64,000 nt of DNA, from assembly GCA_014338405.1 (NCBI GenBank), contig JTDE01000289.1, positions 83,798 through 147,797 on the forward strand, read 5' to 3'. This stretch comes from Paragonimus skrjabini miyazakii (Eukaryota > Platyhelminthes > Trematoda > Plagiorchiida > Troglotrematidae). Shown here one piece after another: positions 47,501 to 59,185 of the stretch. The translations under genes were made by a program, and so were the position numbers. Below the pieces are notes generated by a model, which saw only the letters and a list, made by a program, of their open reading frames with translations, ran no database searches and was not told the DNA's origin. Position 1 is the stretch's first letter. Each line of letters starts with the position of its first letter.

Positions 47501-49115
47501 TTCTACGTTATTGGAGAAAATTGGGCAAATGTGAGTTCGGTGTTCATTGAAATTCCTAGAATAATTTGGGTACCTTGAAGGTGCTTTTCGAAAAGCATTA
47601 TTGTTTAGCTTTAGTGAGTATCATTATTGAGAATAGTATTTGGTTTAGCTGTAGTGTTCCTAATATGTCATAATAATAAAATAAATTGTGAAAAATGTAA
47701 TTAGTAGTTTTAACTTGGAAGTAAATTTCTGCTTTTTCTTGAACGGCTTATGTGGCACTTATTCAACATTCATTTTTTGTCACATTCAAGGTTTGTACAT
47801 ACATACTGTTACTTTTGATACACATAAGTTTTGGTAAATAAGTGTGTATCAATCTGTCCCCACGACCAGTTCATCCCTATATCACCTTACTTGGAAATTT
47901 AACCCGACCATGTCGGCATGGTTACTAGTAAGGACTAACATTCATCAACGGTATAACGAGCCTGATATCTCGCTTTAAGGTTTGTCTTCAAGAAGTATCG
48001 AACCCAGGCTGTTTGCAACACGTATCCTGCGTTCACCTACGTATGCACATTCATAACCAATTACAGGCGACTGTTCATCAAGCACCCTTTGACAATTTCG
48101 ACGTAAGTTCCTTAATTACGTGATCACTGTAACTTAGAATGGATGTAAAACGTCTGACGTGTTCTCAATAACGTTGCGCAATGTCTGGTTGCAAAAGCGC
48201 AACAGATTACTCCCAACCGTCATATAGGAGTGCAAAAAGTTAACTTCCGGATAGTTTGTTTTCAGTAAACTCGTAACGCGTCCATCGCCTTTTAAGGTTT
48301 GTCCAAGACTTTCTTGGTGTCAAAGAGAACCTGGACCCACTGGTTCTTACTGTATAGGTCTGTGACGTATATGCAAAAGAAAATGCTAATTGTATGAAGC
48401 TTCGTCCACTTCTTCAAATTTTTCGTCCAACTTTGGAATGCATCAAGTCAGAGAGATGCATAAATTATCATATACACGTTTCAAAACATACCGTACCGTT
48501 TTCATCGATCCCCTAGGCAGCTCGGTTACTATACTCTGAGTACCCTTTGACTGAGAAATACGCCTCAGAATCCGTCTTATTGAACACTGACTACTACTTA
48601 CTTATTGCAGAACGGTTTGACGTCAAGTTTTCACTGCAACTACATTTAAGATCTACTGAGGTTTACAGTGGCACTCAGATGACCAAGGGCAGTTTGGCTG
48701 CTACCCCAGATTACTTCTGTAGTGGTCGCAGCCATCAGCACTACGCAGTTTTCAAATTAACGTAAAAAGTTGAAAAACTTTTTATGCGCATTCAACAACC
48801 GCTCATTCTAGTCAACAGAAAATGGGGGACAGCGAGTCTGTCAGTCCATGAGTTAGGTCTGATGCGACTGTGGGTCAGCTCGGGACATCGAGCGAAAGGC
48901 ACACTAGTTAAACGTGCTTGGCTAGCATGTTAGGGTAATCACTTGAAATCTTACTGGCGTGGAAGTAGGTGTGGTTCGCTGCCAAATTTAAGCTATAAGT
49001 TGGGCAAAAGAGAAAAAGTGAATGCGATTTACAAATCAGTTGAACAAGTTAATTGATTATCGCTAATCTCAGCACCAACTGAAGGAAGATGTCAAAGACG
49101 AAATTCGAACAGCTG
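44595..49115. other. Mostly without recognisable genes
   Basis: AT-rich sequence apart from the secreted-protein-like frame at 44840-45208. A minus-strand frame at 46511-46846 is open for 111 codons but lacks a recognised domain. A B-box-like GGGTTCGATAC on the minus strand near 48000 lacks a matching A box and clover-leaf, so no tRNA is called. Confidence 0.3.
44840..45208 (-). other. Candidate secreted-protein exon
   Basis: A good acceptor (CGTTTGATTTTTGTCCAG) opens a frame of about 122 codons. It starts with a hydrophobic leader-like stretch (KLYLFIPLICFGLVTML), then TQANTRQARPSFRI, a helical segment SEVRSLYNSLLQ, and a basic KKSR. The only Met near the start is inside the leader, so an upstream exon would have to supply the start codon. 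The last 30 codons are AT-rich and contain AATAAA. It could be a small secreted protein or prohormone. Confidence 0.3.
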
Positions 49116-49462
49116 TTACCAAAATTTCGGTTGTTTGGAGGATGAGAGAGCTTGGGTCCGCAGTAGGTAGAGTGTGAAAACAATGGCGTAAAATATCACA
49201 AAAACGTTTGCCGACAAGAAAGTGCTACATCCGCCGAATTTAAAAGGGTAGAAATACTCAACCAAACGACTGTCTAACGTGGTCATCTCACTTTGCTTTT
49301 GTTCACGCCATATCAATCTGTTCGGAAAAACATGCTGAATCCTTGGCCAAACAATATAACCAGACCTAGTGGCTGTTCTCTGTTCAGTCAGCGCATAGCT
49401 AGTCTGTGAATTATAATGTCTCGCCATGCATCAGAAGTATACAGTCCACTGTGTGTGCCTTT
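49116..49462 (-). repeat. Unclassified interspersed repeat, copy 1
   Basis: The part from about 49255 to 49462 is the reverse complement of 51527-51735 (for example TATAATTCACAGAC, GGTTATATTGTTTGGCCAAG, GATATGGCGTGAACAAAAGCA). Both copies can be read as protein (MARHYNSQTSYALTEQRT against MASHYNSQTSHALAEQRT), but with no known domain. The 49116-49254 part has no counterpart in the window. Confidence 0.7.
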
Positions 49463-49533
49463 CTTCTTATGTGACGTGTTTACATTTTCATCCCCTCCCT
49501 AGTTCTTGTGTGTATTCTCATTTCTCGGATTTT

Positions 49534-49680
49534 AACCTTTTAAACAACGTTTTCATCTAGGATATTCCAGGTCCAGTTGGAGGTGAGCGACGACCTGAGC
49601 CACAGTACCTTCTGGAAGGCCGAAAGCGGTTGTGTTTTGATTATGATTTGATGCTCGATTTTCAGAAGCAGGTGAAAATT
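49534..49680 (+). mobile_element. RTE LINE 3' untranslated fragment
   Basis: It matches 12819-12940 of RTE copy B: AACGTTTTCATCTAGGATATTCCAG against AACGTTTTCTTCTAGGAAATTCCA, then GTGAGCGACGACCTGAGCCACAGTA against GTGAGCGGCGGTCCGAGCCACAGTA. Only the non-coding tail is present, a typical severe 5' truncation. Confidence 0.7.
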
Positions 49681-51526
49681 TTGTAGTGCGGTGTGGTGTG
49701 AACAAGTTGAGAATGCGTAAAAAGATTTTCTACTGTGGTCTACAGTTTGACATTTTGGTTGGAAACTAACAATGTCCAAAGCACTGCAACGTTGCGCGTT
49801 GTCTTTTGGACACAGTACATCCCGCGCGTCTTAGTAAAATCTCATGACAGCCTCAGTCCTATTGTGCACGTATGGCTTTTAAGCAAAACGTAGAGCTCGG
49901 TTGAACCTGCTTTATTGATTAAATTTAAAATGGGTCCATTGGTATCACCGATTTTTTGCTGAGGATGCTGCCATTCTTTGGAATTATGCAATTCAAATAG
50001 CTTTCTAAATCGCACTCGAATTGGAACCTCCCGAGTGAGTAGTTGGGCGAAGAATTCGGGCTGGTCACAGTAAGCAGGTGTCATTCATGAGGCAAGAACC
50101 TGCACCTACAGATGTACATACGTATTGAAGGAAACAAAGTCTGTCATTGGTTGCTCGTCAGGGCGCAGTTTCATTAGAAATACCTAACATTCTTTCACAC
50201 CTAGTGTACCCTGTTAGAAAACCCTTCCTAATATCATAATGTGCCTTTAATATTCGAAAAACGTTGCATGAATTTAGTAAAAAAGTTAACTGTGTGGTTA
50301 ATATTCCAACCAATGAGTTCAAAATAGCACGAGGTTTCTGGCAAAAATTCCTACTTTAGATTTCAGTAGTCTCTGTTAATCTTTGTCAGTGTTGTGCAAT
50401 ACTCCTTCTTGTAACGTCGTGCTCATTCGCAAGTGAACGCTTATGTTAGGATGTCTGAAGAAACGTGCTTGTCTGATGCTCAAAAGTTACGTGGTAGTAG
50501 ACAGTAGATGCGGAGTCCACTCACAATGAATTCGAAAAAGGCTAGGTAGATCGTGAGGCCTGTGCGACTTACAAGTTTACGTGGTCGAGCGTTAAGATGT
50601 AATGTTTATATTTTTAGTTGTAATCTGGATTTATATTTAGCACTTCGGTCTGTGTTAGCTAGACAAAAGACTCCCCGTTTAAACTATTTTTTCTTGCTTT
50701 AGACAAGTGATTGTGTTCATATTTAAGTTTAAATGTCGGAGTGACCCGAACAGTCAGAGTAAACTTGAAAGATTCCGCGCATAACAGTCCAAGCAGTTAC
50801 TGCATAATTGCCCCTTGCCTACAACATCGCAGAACTTAATATGTGCGCACGTGTATAAAAGGCTAATCTTATATTCTTTGGGAACACGATGTGAGTTTCA
50901 ACTATATTTAGGAAGCTCATAGACCATTAGCTGTAAACGCCGATACATCATTCGACTCTCGATCACATAGAATTTAATGATTGGAGGTTTGCGGCCCCAT
51001 TTCAAGAAGAATGAATATGAAGAAATTAACACCGAAATCATGAAAGAACAATACGAAAAGTTGAAAAGAATACAACAAATGTTTATGTTTCATGGGGTTA
51101 ACGGTTATATATTTAACCGTATGACTGTGATGCAGTAAGAATAAAATTACGCAACGAACCTATTTCTGGGAAAGCCTGTTGGACAGTCCACATATTAGAG
51201 CAGTAACATTTAACACACTGAGCTAACCGTTGAAGGACTAACATCTGAGAAACCAACAGAGGTCTAACGAGGTCCGTCGTGTTCCGGCCATTTCCGGCTG
51301 GTCTGTTAAATTTTTAATGTAAGTAGTAACGCTCAACGCTCGACCAAAGGTACACTGCTTTAGAGCAGGATAGTTTATATTTAACTAGGAATTTGCAAAG
51401 CACCATAGACAATCTTGTTAAGCATGCCACGATGTTCAAAACAAACTACACCGAGCAATTTTTGCCTGCTTGTTGAAATGATGCAACAGACTATGACGAA
51501 CAGTGGAAATGACACTTTCTGGGGAA
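49681..51526. other. No confident gene
   Basis: The one frame worth noting is 49842-50084 on the minus strand, which starts with ATG and reads MTPAYCDQPEFFAQLLTREV and on to LLKSHTCTIGLRLS before its stop. Its composition is protein-like, but I do not recognise it and see no poly(A) signal. The rest is AT-rich. Confidence 0.3.
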
Positions 51527-51735
51527 AGAAACACCCACTGGATTGTATGCTTCTGACGCATGGCGAGCCACTATAATTCACAGACAAGCCATGCGCTAGC
51601 TGAACAGAGGACAACCACTAGATCTGGTTATATTGTTTGGCCAAGAGCTCAGCATGTTTTTCTGAACGGAGTGATATGGCGTGAACAAAAGCACAGTGAG
51701 AAGACCACGTTGGACAATCGTTTGTTTAAGTGTTC
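51527..51735 (+). repeat. Unclassified interspersed repeat, copy 2
   Basis: Inverted copy of 49255-49462, separated by about 2.1 kb. The two differ by scattered substitutions, so they are old. No RTE tail is found beside this copy. Confidence 0.7.
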
Positions 51736-53132
51736 CTGCCCGCCTTCTTTTACTTGGCTGCAGTTCTGGTTTTGCGCTTCCAATGCTCCTGATTTCTCAA
51801 AGTAAACTCTGTTTGCAATGGCCCTGGAGTAAACTGTACAGTGGTGTAACATCCGGCGACCTTGTTGAGCATCCCATCCCTCCCCATTTATTAACGCAAC
51901 CCCAAGCGATTTCATTATCTAAACATTTGCGCACCGTTGGCGAATTTAGCAGAGCAGCAGCATCTGACTGAAATGAAACGGAATCACACCTTGAGATTCA
52001 CTCAGACACAGAACCATTTGATTATGGTAAACGTTAACAGCAGCGCTCGCAGTAAACCAGATTTCCGCAGTTAGAATAAGTCAGTTTCGTTTGTTACGTC
52101 TGCAATGAAGAGTTATTTATCGCTTATTTTTTCGCGTATCTCTTGCCAAAACCAAACGTTTGTTCTAAACCATACAACGTTTGTGCCAGCGGAAGGTCTG
52201 CCAAACATGAGTTATTCTTGAAGCATTCAGACAAAGACAATATCATGTCGTCGAAGTAAACTTTTGAATGAATGCCACTGCTTACCGGAGGTTACTACTA
52301 GAATGCTTCTAGTATACCCATATAGCCGACGTATAGTTTTTGCGGTGTCCACTAACAAAAAGCTTTGAAATGTTTCCAGACGTTTCTCATATTCAAAGTT
52401 GATCAGCTGATCAACTGATTTACTGGATGTGTCTGGAATGTAATTCTGACACTGACCCATTGGTCATGTGTTTTATTCTCTAGTGTGCGTGGTGTGAAGT
52501 CCCACCTACGGCGAAATAGACAACTATCATCATACCATTGAGCACTTGAAACAACTGCTTGTAGGTATGAGAGATAATGAGGAATCCGACTGTCCAACAT
52601 GTCCAGTCATCATGCCATCACGTTACTCTTGTCATTTCCTTCATCGTTTCACTGAGCAATACGAAACCAACTTCATCCGTGGTCACTGATACTAAGTTGA
52701 TCAGATAATATTGGTCGACAGTATATGCACAAAATCCTAATGTTCAACTTGCTAACTCGTTTGTTCAAAATCTATAACATTTAAAGGACCTCCTGGTAAC
52801 AATCATCTGGTTAAGTGCAAAACGAAACGCTGTCATTCTGCAGTGTCCTTGTTCTATACTGGCATAAATAAAGCAGTAGGCACTTTAACCGGAGAATTTT
52901 ACCGTGCACGTCTCGTCCGCATTGTGAGTGTTCTGTCACCGAGATCAACGGTGATGTAGATGTGTTGGTTGTTTATTGCGCTGTGGGTAAGATTTCTAAA
53001 CATGTCTTTTATTTGCTGGTAAACTATATGTGTCTGTTTCTGTTCGTTTTCTTTTTGATGAAATTTGCAATCACCGAACCTAATGAGACACATACTAATC
53101 TTTTAATCTGTATTGGTTGTCAATCCGCTCAC
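51736..53132. other. No confident gene; one protein-like frame
   Basis: A minus-strand frame from about 53055 to 52899 follows a good acceptor (GTATGTGTCTCATTAG). It reads FGDCKFHQKENEQKQTH, then VYQQIKDMFRNLTHSAINNQ and ITVDLGDRTLTMRTRRAR before a stop. It looks coding and lies next to the Cys-rich exon at 53133-53366, but the phases do not join directly. A perfect 20-bp palindrome sits at 52397-52416. Confidence 0.3.
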
Positions 53133-53366
53133 TTTATATGAAGCACACTTGCCCAGTTTCTTTGGGAATGTGCCGATATGCCTGATCGGACAGCATTTAC
53201 TGACGCACTCAATTTTGGCCAAAACGGTAATGGTGTTATCCGTTTTGTTGGTCCCGGTACCCACATAAACATTCCAATCGCAAAGGCTTGTCTGAGCCAA
53301 CCTTGCACATCCACTGTATCGTTCTGCCTTGTTGACTAATTTATTGCGTAAAGGTCTTTCGATTCC
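53133..53366 (-). CDS. Candidate Cys-rich internal exon
   Basis: A strong acceptor (GCTGTCTGTTACATTCCAG) and the donor AAA|GTGAGC enclose 234 bases, 78 codons, open in phase 0 at both ends. Codon composition is balanced and unlike the AT-rich flanks. The reading runs GIERPLRNKLVNKAERYSGC ... SLCDWNVYVGTGTNKTDN ... KIECVSKCCPIRHIG ... LGKCASYK. It has six Cys, with spacing C-x8-C-x24-C-x3-CC-x14-C, and an N-glycosylation site (NKT). That suggests a secreted or extracellular domain. A zinc-knuckle reading (C-x3-C...H...C) is possible but does not fit the usual spacing. Family not recognised. Confidence 0.45.
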
Positions 53367-54875
53367 CTGGAATGTAACAGACAGCTCCAGCAAACTAGAG
53401 TGGACATGCGAGGTCTCACACTTGGCCTATACACAACCTATAAGTGGGAGGTACTGGTGTCGGTTATTATCAAGGTAGGGACGTTCATTGCCAACTGTGT
53501 GACTGGCCACGGGCGACGCGGTCGGTCCCATTTTTTCTGATGTGTGCGGAAGTTGCGGTCACACAATAAACATGGTGTAAACTGAGTACACAATTAGGAT
53601 GAATTTGGAGCTCATTTGGTTGTGAAAAGATTTTTAGCCCACATAAAGGAAAAAGACAGTTACAAGACTATTCTAAACACCATTGATCGCAATGTAGTCC
53701 CTATTCTTTACTTCAGCTTATCATCACTTCGAATTGTTTTGGTGGTCGAACCCAAACATTTCTAATGCACACTAATCACGTGATCTCAAGAGGTACTCAC
53801 TGTACCATCTTGTTCTAGTCTATTGATCTGGGTAGCCATTATTTCGATTGCAAACTGGCCCACTATTTTCGGAACACCTAACTACACTGACATCCAGTTC
53901 CTGCACTCCTAGCGGTTGTCAACGAACACCTTGCCCCTGTTAGACATGCCACAGTAAATTTGACATTTGAATGCGATTTGTATGCATTTCGAACACGTGG
54001 AGATAGATTATCACATGTCCATTTTTTGTCAACTAGTAGTTGCGTATAGGGAGAAGAATTCCGTCAATACTACTATTCAGCATAAGAAAGAGGCTACTTT
54101 TAAAGAAAATTTTTATATCAGTTAATCTAGTTGTGTACATTATAACTCAGGACACCACCTAGATTTTCCGATTTTGTGAACGGTAAACTGGGTTTTGCTT
54201 TTCATTCACGCACTTCGTGCATGAAGCTGGTTGATTAGAAAAAAATGTTACCACGATTTGGAAAACAGAATAGAACTCCGATGGTACCTGGACCGAGTAA
54301 TTATTTGTATGCTAACACCTGTGCACGACAATATAACGGTTTATTTTTCCACCTCAAGTGCCATGTTTCGAGATTAGAACTGTTTAAGGAAGTCCTGGAT
54401 CGGTTTTGTTAATTATGCTCAATATTGAGGAGGTATCGCATTTTAAGAGTGTGCAGCAGTATGACCCAATTTGTATTTAAATATACAGCCGGATCCGGGC
54501 GCGCAGTTTTTGAAAGCATAGCTAAGTAGTTGCAGATTGGGAGCCTGGGTATGATTGCCCGTCATGATGCTTAAAAGACGATAAATCAGCAAAGTATGCT
54601 TCAAAATAACTAAAAGTCCTGTCCAGTGTTCATGGAAAATATCCCCAATAAATGATTCCTCGAGGCACATAAAAATGTACGAAATGCTGCTACGGGCGTT
54701 TCACCTTGGAAAGTAGCATTTCTTATTGTCTTTTTTAGATAGAAAAATTTGCTTGTATGTTACCTAAGAGTTCTTGAGTTCAAGGCAGCTTTAACGTCTG
54801 TCACCATTTGAATAGCTATTCTGAACTTCGCGTTGTTTTACTTAACCATTGTAACAAGAAAGTTTACCTCGCGGG
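53367..54875. other. No confident gene
   Basis: A GC-richer patch at about 53440-53560 (minus) starts with ATG and reads MGPTASPVASHTVGNERPYL and a further 14 residues before a stop; it is just upstream of the Cys-rich exon and might be a first exon, but has no good donor. Otherwise AT-rich. Confidence 0.25.
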
Positions 54876-55260
54876 ATGTCAACATTTTCACTTGTTAGTC
54901 ACACATTAAGAGCAGCTTATTTACATGCAGTGAGTATGTCGAAAACAGTAGAACGTGTGAGTCTATTAGAGTTTTATTGATCAACGCCAATGCAACCAAG
55001 TGACCCGCAAAGGTGGATTCTGCGCGCACCAGGTCAATCTTTTTTTGTCTGAATAACATAGCCCCTATGCCAGTTAAGTCAAAGTGGTGTCACGTAATAA
55101 CATGATGAAGGATGTAATTAGGTCAACGCAATGACCAATAGACAGGAAATGCTGAGTGATCGATGAGTCCGGGCTTATTGCTCCCTACAGTGTTTGTCCG
55201 CCTGACTGCATCAGTGTTATGAGCAACCATTTCAACAAGTATACAACCATGCGTTGACAT
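54876..55260 (-). mobile_element. Decayed Penelope-like element fragment
   Basis: The minus-strand reading keeps the pattern of the PLE C-terminus: VDL, SFIMLLRD, LTWCAQN, VTWLHW, matching VDPLNSF, ILLRNRN, TLCAQK and IGLPW at 39.9-40.1 kb. At the DNA level AGGTCAACGCAATGACC and GATCGATGAG line up with GGGTCAACTTGGTGACC and GATCGATGAC. The outer part (54876-54915) resembles the PLE 3' untranslated end. Confidence 0.55.
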
Positions 55261-56048
55261 AAATTTCGGATTGTTCTAGTCTTGTAAACTTCCCTACTAC
55301 CTCAAATGAACAGACAGATGGACTGATAGGCAGAATGAATTATGGAAACAAGTAATGTGCTTGCACGATTCACATACCACGTGGCAGATGGCTTGCAAAT
55401 ACATTCTGAGCGGTTGACTAATTCTTTCATTGACTGGAAACTTATTTTATTCAACTGGCTTTCTCATAGTATGCGACTGACAAAACAACCCAAGGTGTTC
55501 ATATCTTTCCATCTATATTTTCTTTTCTTTGAGTTAAAACTGTTAGAGAAGACTCAATTTATCAAACACATTATTAACAGAAATGAATAAAGGTTCTCTC
55601 CGTTCTTTGGTTCAAACTGAGTTTGGGTCACTCAAACTAGTATCGTTTACTGAAAGAAGACAATATGGTAGCTTTATGGCTCACATTAAGTGAAAGTGTT
55701 TACATAGTATCTCATAAGAAAAGATTTTTTCGCAAAAATCTTTGGCTTCCGTCGGCCTCAGCAAACGAGAGGAAGAGAATGTCAAAACAAGGCAAGAGTA
55801 CACCAGGTGAGCTCTAAAACCACTACATTAATGGATAATCATACACTTGAATTCAGTCACTCACCAATTTTGCAATGCCAAATGGAATAGAAACAGTGAC
55901 ACGGGAATGTATTACTAATCAGAATTTAGGTCAGAATATTTGCGTTTTCATCGTTCAAATAAAAGTCATATACCAAAGACATTCACTGAACTGATTCACA
56001 TTGGAAAGGAACGGGCTAATCATTATTCGTCTACCGAAGAGTTTCAAA
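55261..56048. other. Open frame with poly(A) signal, uncertain
   Basis: A plus-strand frame at 55342-55590 starts with ATG (METSNVLARFTYHVADGLQI) and its stop overlaps an AATAAA (about 55586). The second half becomes AT-rich and Phe-rich, typical of non-coding sequence. It may be a real terminal exon only as far as the possible donor after KQPK. Confidence 0.25.
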
Positions 56049-56450
56049 TGATTCAAACCACGCTCAGTTGGCTAAATGAAGGCAGTAACTTCAACCCAAC
56101 TGAAATGTCATGATCATGGGGTTATCGATTGGATAGAACAGAGTGATTCGGTTCATTCCCCTCTCGAAATGATCAGGCAAGCTGAATCCTATCCATACAA
56201 GGTTGGGTTTGAGGGTTCGGATTTGATTATTTGGTCATGCTTAGTGTGCGGTTGCTGGTGTTGTGGTTAACACGTCAGTCTCACAAGCACGAGGGACAAA
56301 ACATGAACTCTGACCCGGACAAGGATATTCATTACTGCTGAGCTCTAAAAAAAGCGAAACTCGAGTCTAGTGCTTCCTTTCAAAGTGGGTTAGGTGTAAA
56401 GCCTATATGAATGCGGAGGCTGCGATCAGGTTTGGGTGGTGTCCAATTCT
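56049..56450 (+). mobile_element. HHR-SINE, subfamily 2
   Basis: About 400 bp. The first 200 bp match the copy at 60.1-60.48 kb (GATTCAAACC, GCTCAGTTGG, GATTGGAT, TCATTCCCCT, ATGATC.GGCAAGCTGAA). A tRNA-like head with GGTGTTGTGGTTAACACG follows, then the shared ribozyme region and tail. The ribozyme is mutated (CTGACGA reads CTGCTGA, stem II lost) and should be inactive. Confidence 0.8.
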
Positions 56451-57649
56451 GAGACAATGACTTTTGTCTTAATCATCATACCACTGGATAGGGACTGACT
56501 ACCATTGGAGAAATATAAGCTCCACACTAGGTGTCAAAATTTGACAATCTTTCACTATCAGGTGCAATTTGGAGTGAATGTGATCATGTTCGAACGTTTT
56601 GTTAACGTATCTGTTTGTGTCTGCTTTTCCACCACGTAAGAATTTGTAGATGTGGTTTCGAACGTAGTTAAGTTTGCACACCGCCAAGAGAATTTAACGT
56701 ATTTTTAGCACATAACATTTACTTGTATCATATTGATATATTTAATAACAGGTAAAGCGCTGGCCCCTTCGGGACAGTTTGTATACTAACCAGACGACTG
56801 AAATTATACTCAGTCTTTCCTACGTTACACAGGGTCTCAATTCGAATTCCTTGACCTTTATCACATGGAATATTAGAAACTTCGAGATTGACTAATTCAT
56901 GGGTCTCTGTTTTCTGTGAGGGGTAGACTCTACTAACGCAGATTTAACTAGTCTATTTAGTCAAAATAAATGCTGCTTAGCACATACTGTCAGCCATCTC
57001 TCATACGAATAACTCCTCCCATAGAAACGTGGCATATTAGAATGGAACGTCATCATCCGTCATTAAATCTTCATTTATGACGCTGTTTAAGGCTTTATTA
57101 GATATTTTTTGGTAATCGTAAATAATGTGTTACCATCACGGTGACGCTTTTTCTTTTCTGTCGTGCGGCTCATCATCAGTGTTGTGTTTATAAAGAGTGG
57201 TGCTACACCAGTATTTTCATGTTTGTAATTCAGAAAAGCTTTTGCCCGCCAGACCCCACAAAAAGAATTGAAATGACCTGGAGACCTTCCACATTCAACT
57301 CCTCCCCCACGTGACAGTCAATGAATCATTGAGTCCCTGGAACACGAATGAAAAATAATGACAAACTAAAGTTTGGAAACACAGTTCGGAAGTAAATCCA
57401 AGGTTGAGCTGTAGAAACTTCTGTCAATCAACAGACTGTAAAGCATCCTGTAGATTCGGGGTGAAACACCATAAACATTTTACGAGTTTTACTAGCATTG
57501 TAGTGATCGAACTGTTGTCATAGAATTTGAGCTCCCAATCGTCAAGCGGGATCTTGACACATTATCTACCACGTCATCCTCATGTCTCCGAAGCGTTAAC
57601 GTACCCAATGTTAGCCACTACGTCTTCCTTAATCACATGATGAATTCAG
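56451..57649. other. No gene seen
   Basis: AT-rich. A minus-strand frame at 56499-56687 has no recognisable content. Confidence 0.3.
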
Positions 57650-58146
57650 AGTTTTGTTTTTCCACCGGTCCATTCACTTGTGTGTTTGGTAAGGTGTTAC
57701 TTGCTAACGGCTAAGTTCCGTACGCAAAACCACATTTAGTTGCAGGCTTTACGTTAGTTAATAATTAATTTATCGTGGATATAATCAGTTTGACTTAAGT
57801 AAGCCAGTTATAATCCGCCTTATTCTCTTTAGATCAAAAGCCATATAGCGTAACCATGTAAGACAGCAGATTTTCTACAGTACAACACTCGATTTTGCTT
57901 CATTCAAATGTAATTAACGCTGAACGGCGATTACGATATCTGACGGGTTGTTTACTTAACACTTTGTACATTATCCTACTACTGTTCGTTTGCGAACCGA
58001 AAACCTTGAGTCTGGAACTGAGGAATCCGTATTTACGTGATTCTATTAGGGTTGCGCTTTACGAACCATATTGGATAAATACATATAGTACAGTTGACTA
58101 TTTCCAAAAAGTATCCGAGTACATCGTAATGTGCTCACTTTCGTGA
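57650..58146 (+). CDS. Candidate two-exon 3' end of a membrane or secreted protein gene
   Basis: Exon 57650-57688 (39 nt) lies between acceptor GATGAATTCAG and donor TTTG|GTAAGG. A 192-bp intron leads to the acceptor GCAGATTTTCTACAG and terminal exon 57881-58146. Phases match across the join. The reading is FCFSTGPFTCVF, then VINAERRLRYLTG, a hydrophobic stretch LLNTLYIILLLFVC, and a polar C-terminus with YLRDSIRVALYEPYWINTY. The stop is at 58144-58146. AATAAA follows 71 bases later (58217-58222), as expected for a gene end. The hydrophobic stretch could be a transmembrane helix. No family recognised; upstream exons not found. Confidence 0.4.
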
Positions 58147-58216
58147 AACGTCTTTCATTGCTAAGGACTGTTTCAGATCACCCTCTAGCCTGAAGGAATT
58201 AGAAGCACAAGTTTGA

Positions 58217-58222
58217 AATAAA
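58217..58222 (+). terminator. Poly(A) signal AATAAA
   Basis: Canonical signal in TTTGAAATAAAACATGG, 71 bases after the stop of the candidate terminal exon at 57881-58146. Confidence 0.45.
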
Positions 58223-58542
58223 ACATGGCAAAGACTGAACATGAGTTTTGTCACCAGCCTTTATTGTGGTTTTCTTACTCTGCCGCGTAATTTCAATCTA
58301 AAACTTTTGATTCGAACGCATGTGGCAAATGGATTCTTTTATCCATCTGAAACTAGAATAATCTAAACCGTTACATTTCTTTAAAAGTTACCAATACCTG
58401 ACCTCGTCTAAATAGATGGAGAGATAAGTAAATAAATAAACGAGCAATTGGCTAACAGAAAGCAGAAAAACGCAATACGCTGTTGGATCTAATTTTCAGT
58501 TCGAAGCTTTCAATTAAGTTTAATGTAAATTTTTAATTTATA

Positions 58543-58695
58543 GTTGAAAATCACCCGCAATTGATCACAAATGTCACATTCCGATGAACACTCCAGACAG
58601 TCCCTTTTGAAAAGAAGCACTAGAATCTAGTGTCCCTCTGGTTACAGCTCGTCAGTAGTGAACATCCTTGCCACTGCCAGGACTAGAACTCCTAT
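58543..58695 (-). mobile_element. HHR-SINE fragment, decayed
   Basis: A minus-strand tail plus ribozyme region and a remnant B box. CTGACGA survives, but the GAAA of the core and the stem II pairing are lost, so the ribozyme is dead. Tail match: CACCCGCAATTGATCACAA against CACCCACAATTGATCGCAG. Confidence 0.65.
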
Positions 58696-59185
58696 ATATA
58701 AACACTGATTGAGGCTAATTAGCTCGGACTAGTCGGCTCAGCTTCGATGTAACACAATACAGTTTTCACACCCGATTCATCGTAACTTTCGTCTGTGTAT
58801 TTCCTCTTTGGCACTAGACATCCAAGATATCGATCAGCCTTACATAGGTCAACTTTCACACAAACCTACCTTACCTGTTACATTTATACCTGATTGAACG
58901 ACATATCCAAGAAACCTCTCTCTCTTCGCCTAAAATGCATCACTCAACCGGACAGATTTTCCCTTGAAATAGGCAGTTTTTTTGTTGCAAGAAAACCATA
59001 TGTAATTCAAGTCGTTTACTTATTATTACCTTGAAATAACCCAACAGTTTAAACGGAAAATATTAAGGGTATTAGTGGCTGTGTGTTTTCACAGCTAAAA
59101 CTATAGACAGGCGACACAAAACAAGTAACGAAGTGCTTTCAGTTGACCAGATACTTGCTCAAACATGAACTCTGGCACCACTGAC
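58696..59185. other. No gene seen
   Basis: AT-rich; nothing definite on either strand. Confidence 0.3.

Noticed and set aside
47990..48060. tRNA gene on the minus strand (GGGTTCGATAC)
   Set aside because: A B-box-like stretch exists, but no A box at the right distance and no acceptor-stem pairing were found.
53230..53310. Retroviral-type zinc knuckle in the Cys-rich exon
   Set aside because: The spacing is C-x3-CC-x4-H with no Cys four residues later, so the CCHC pattern is not met.
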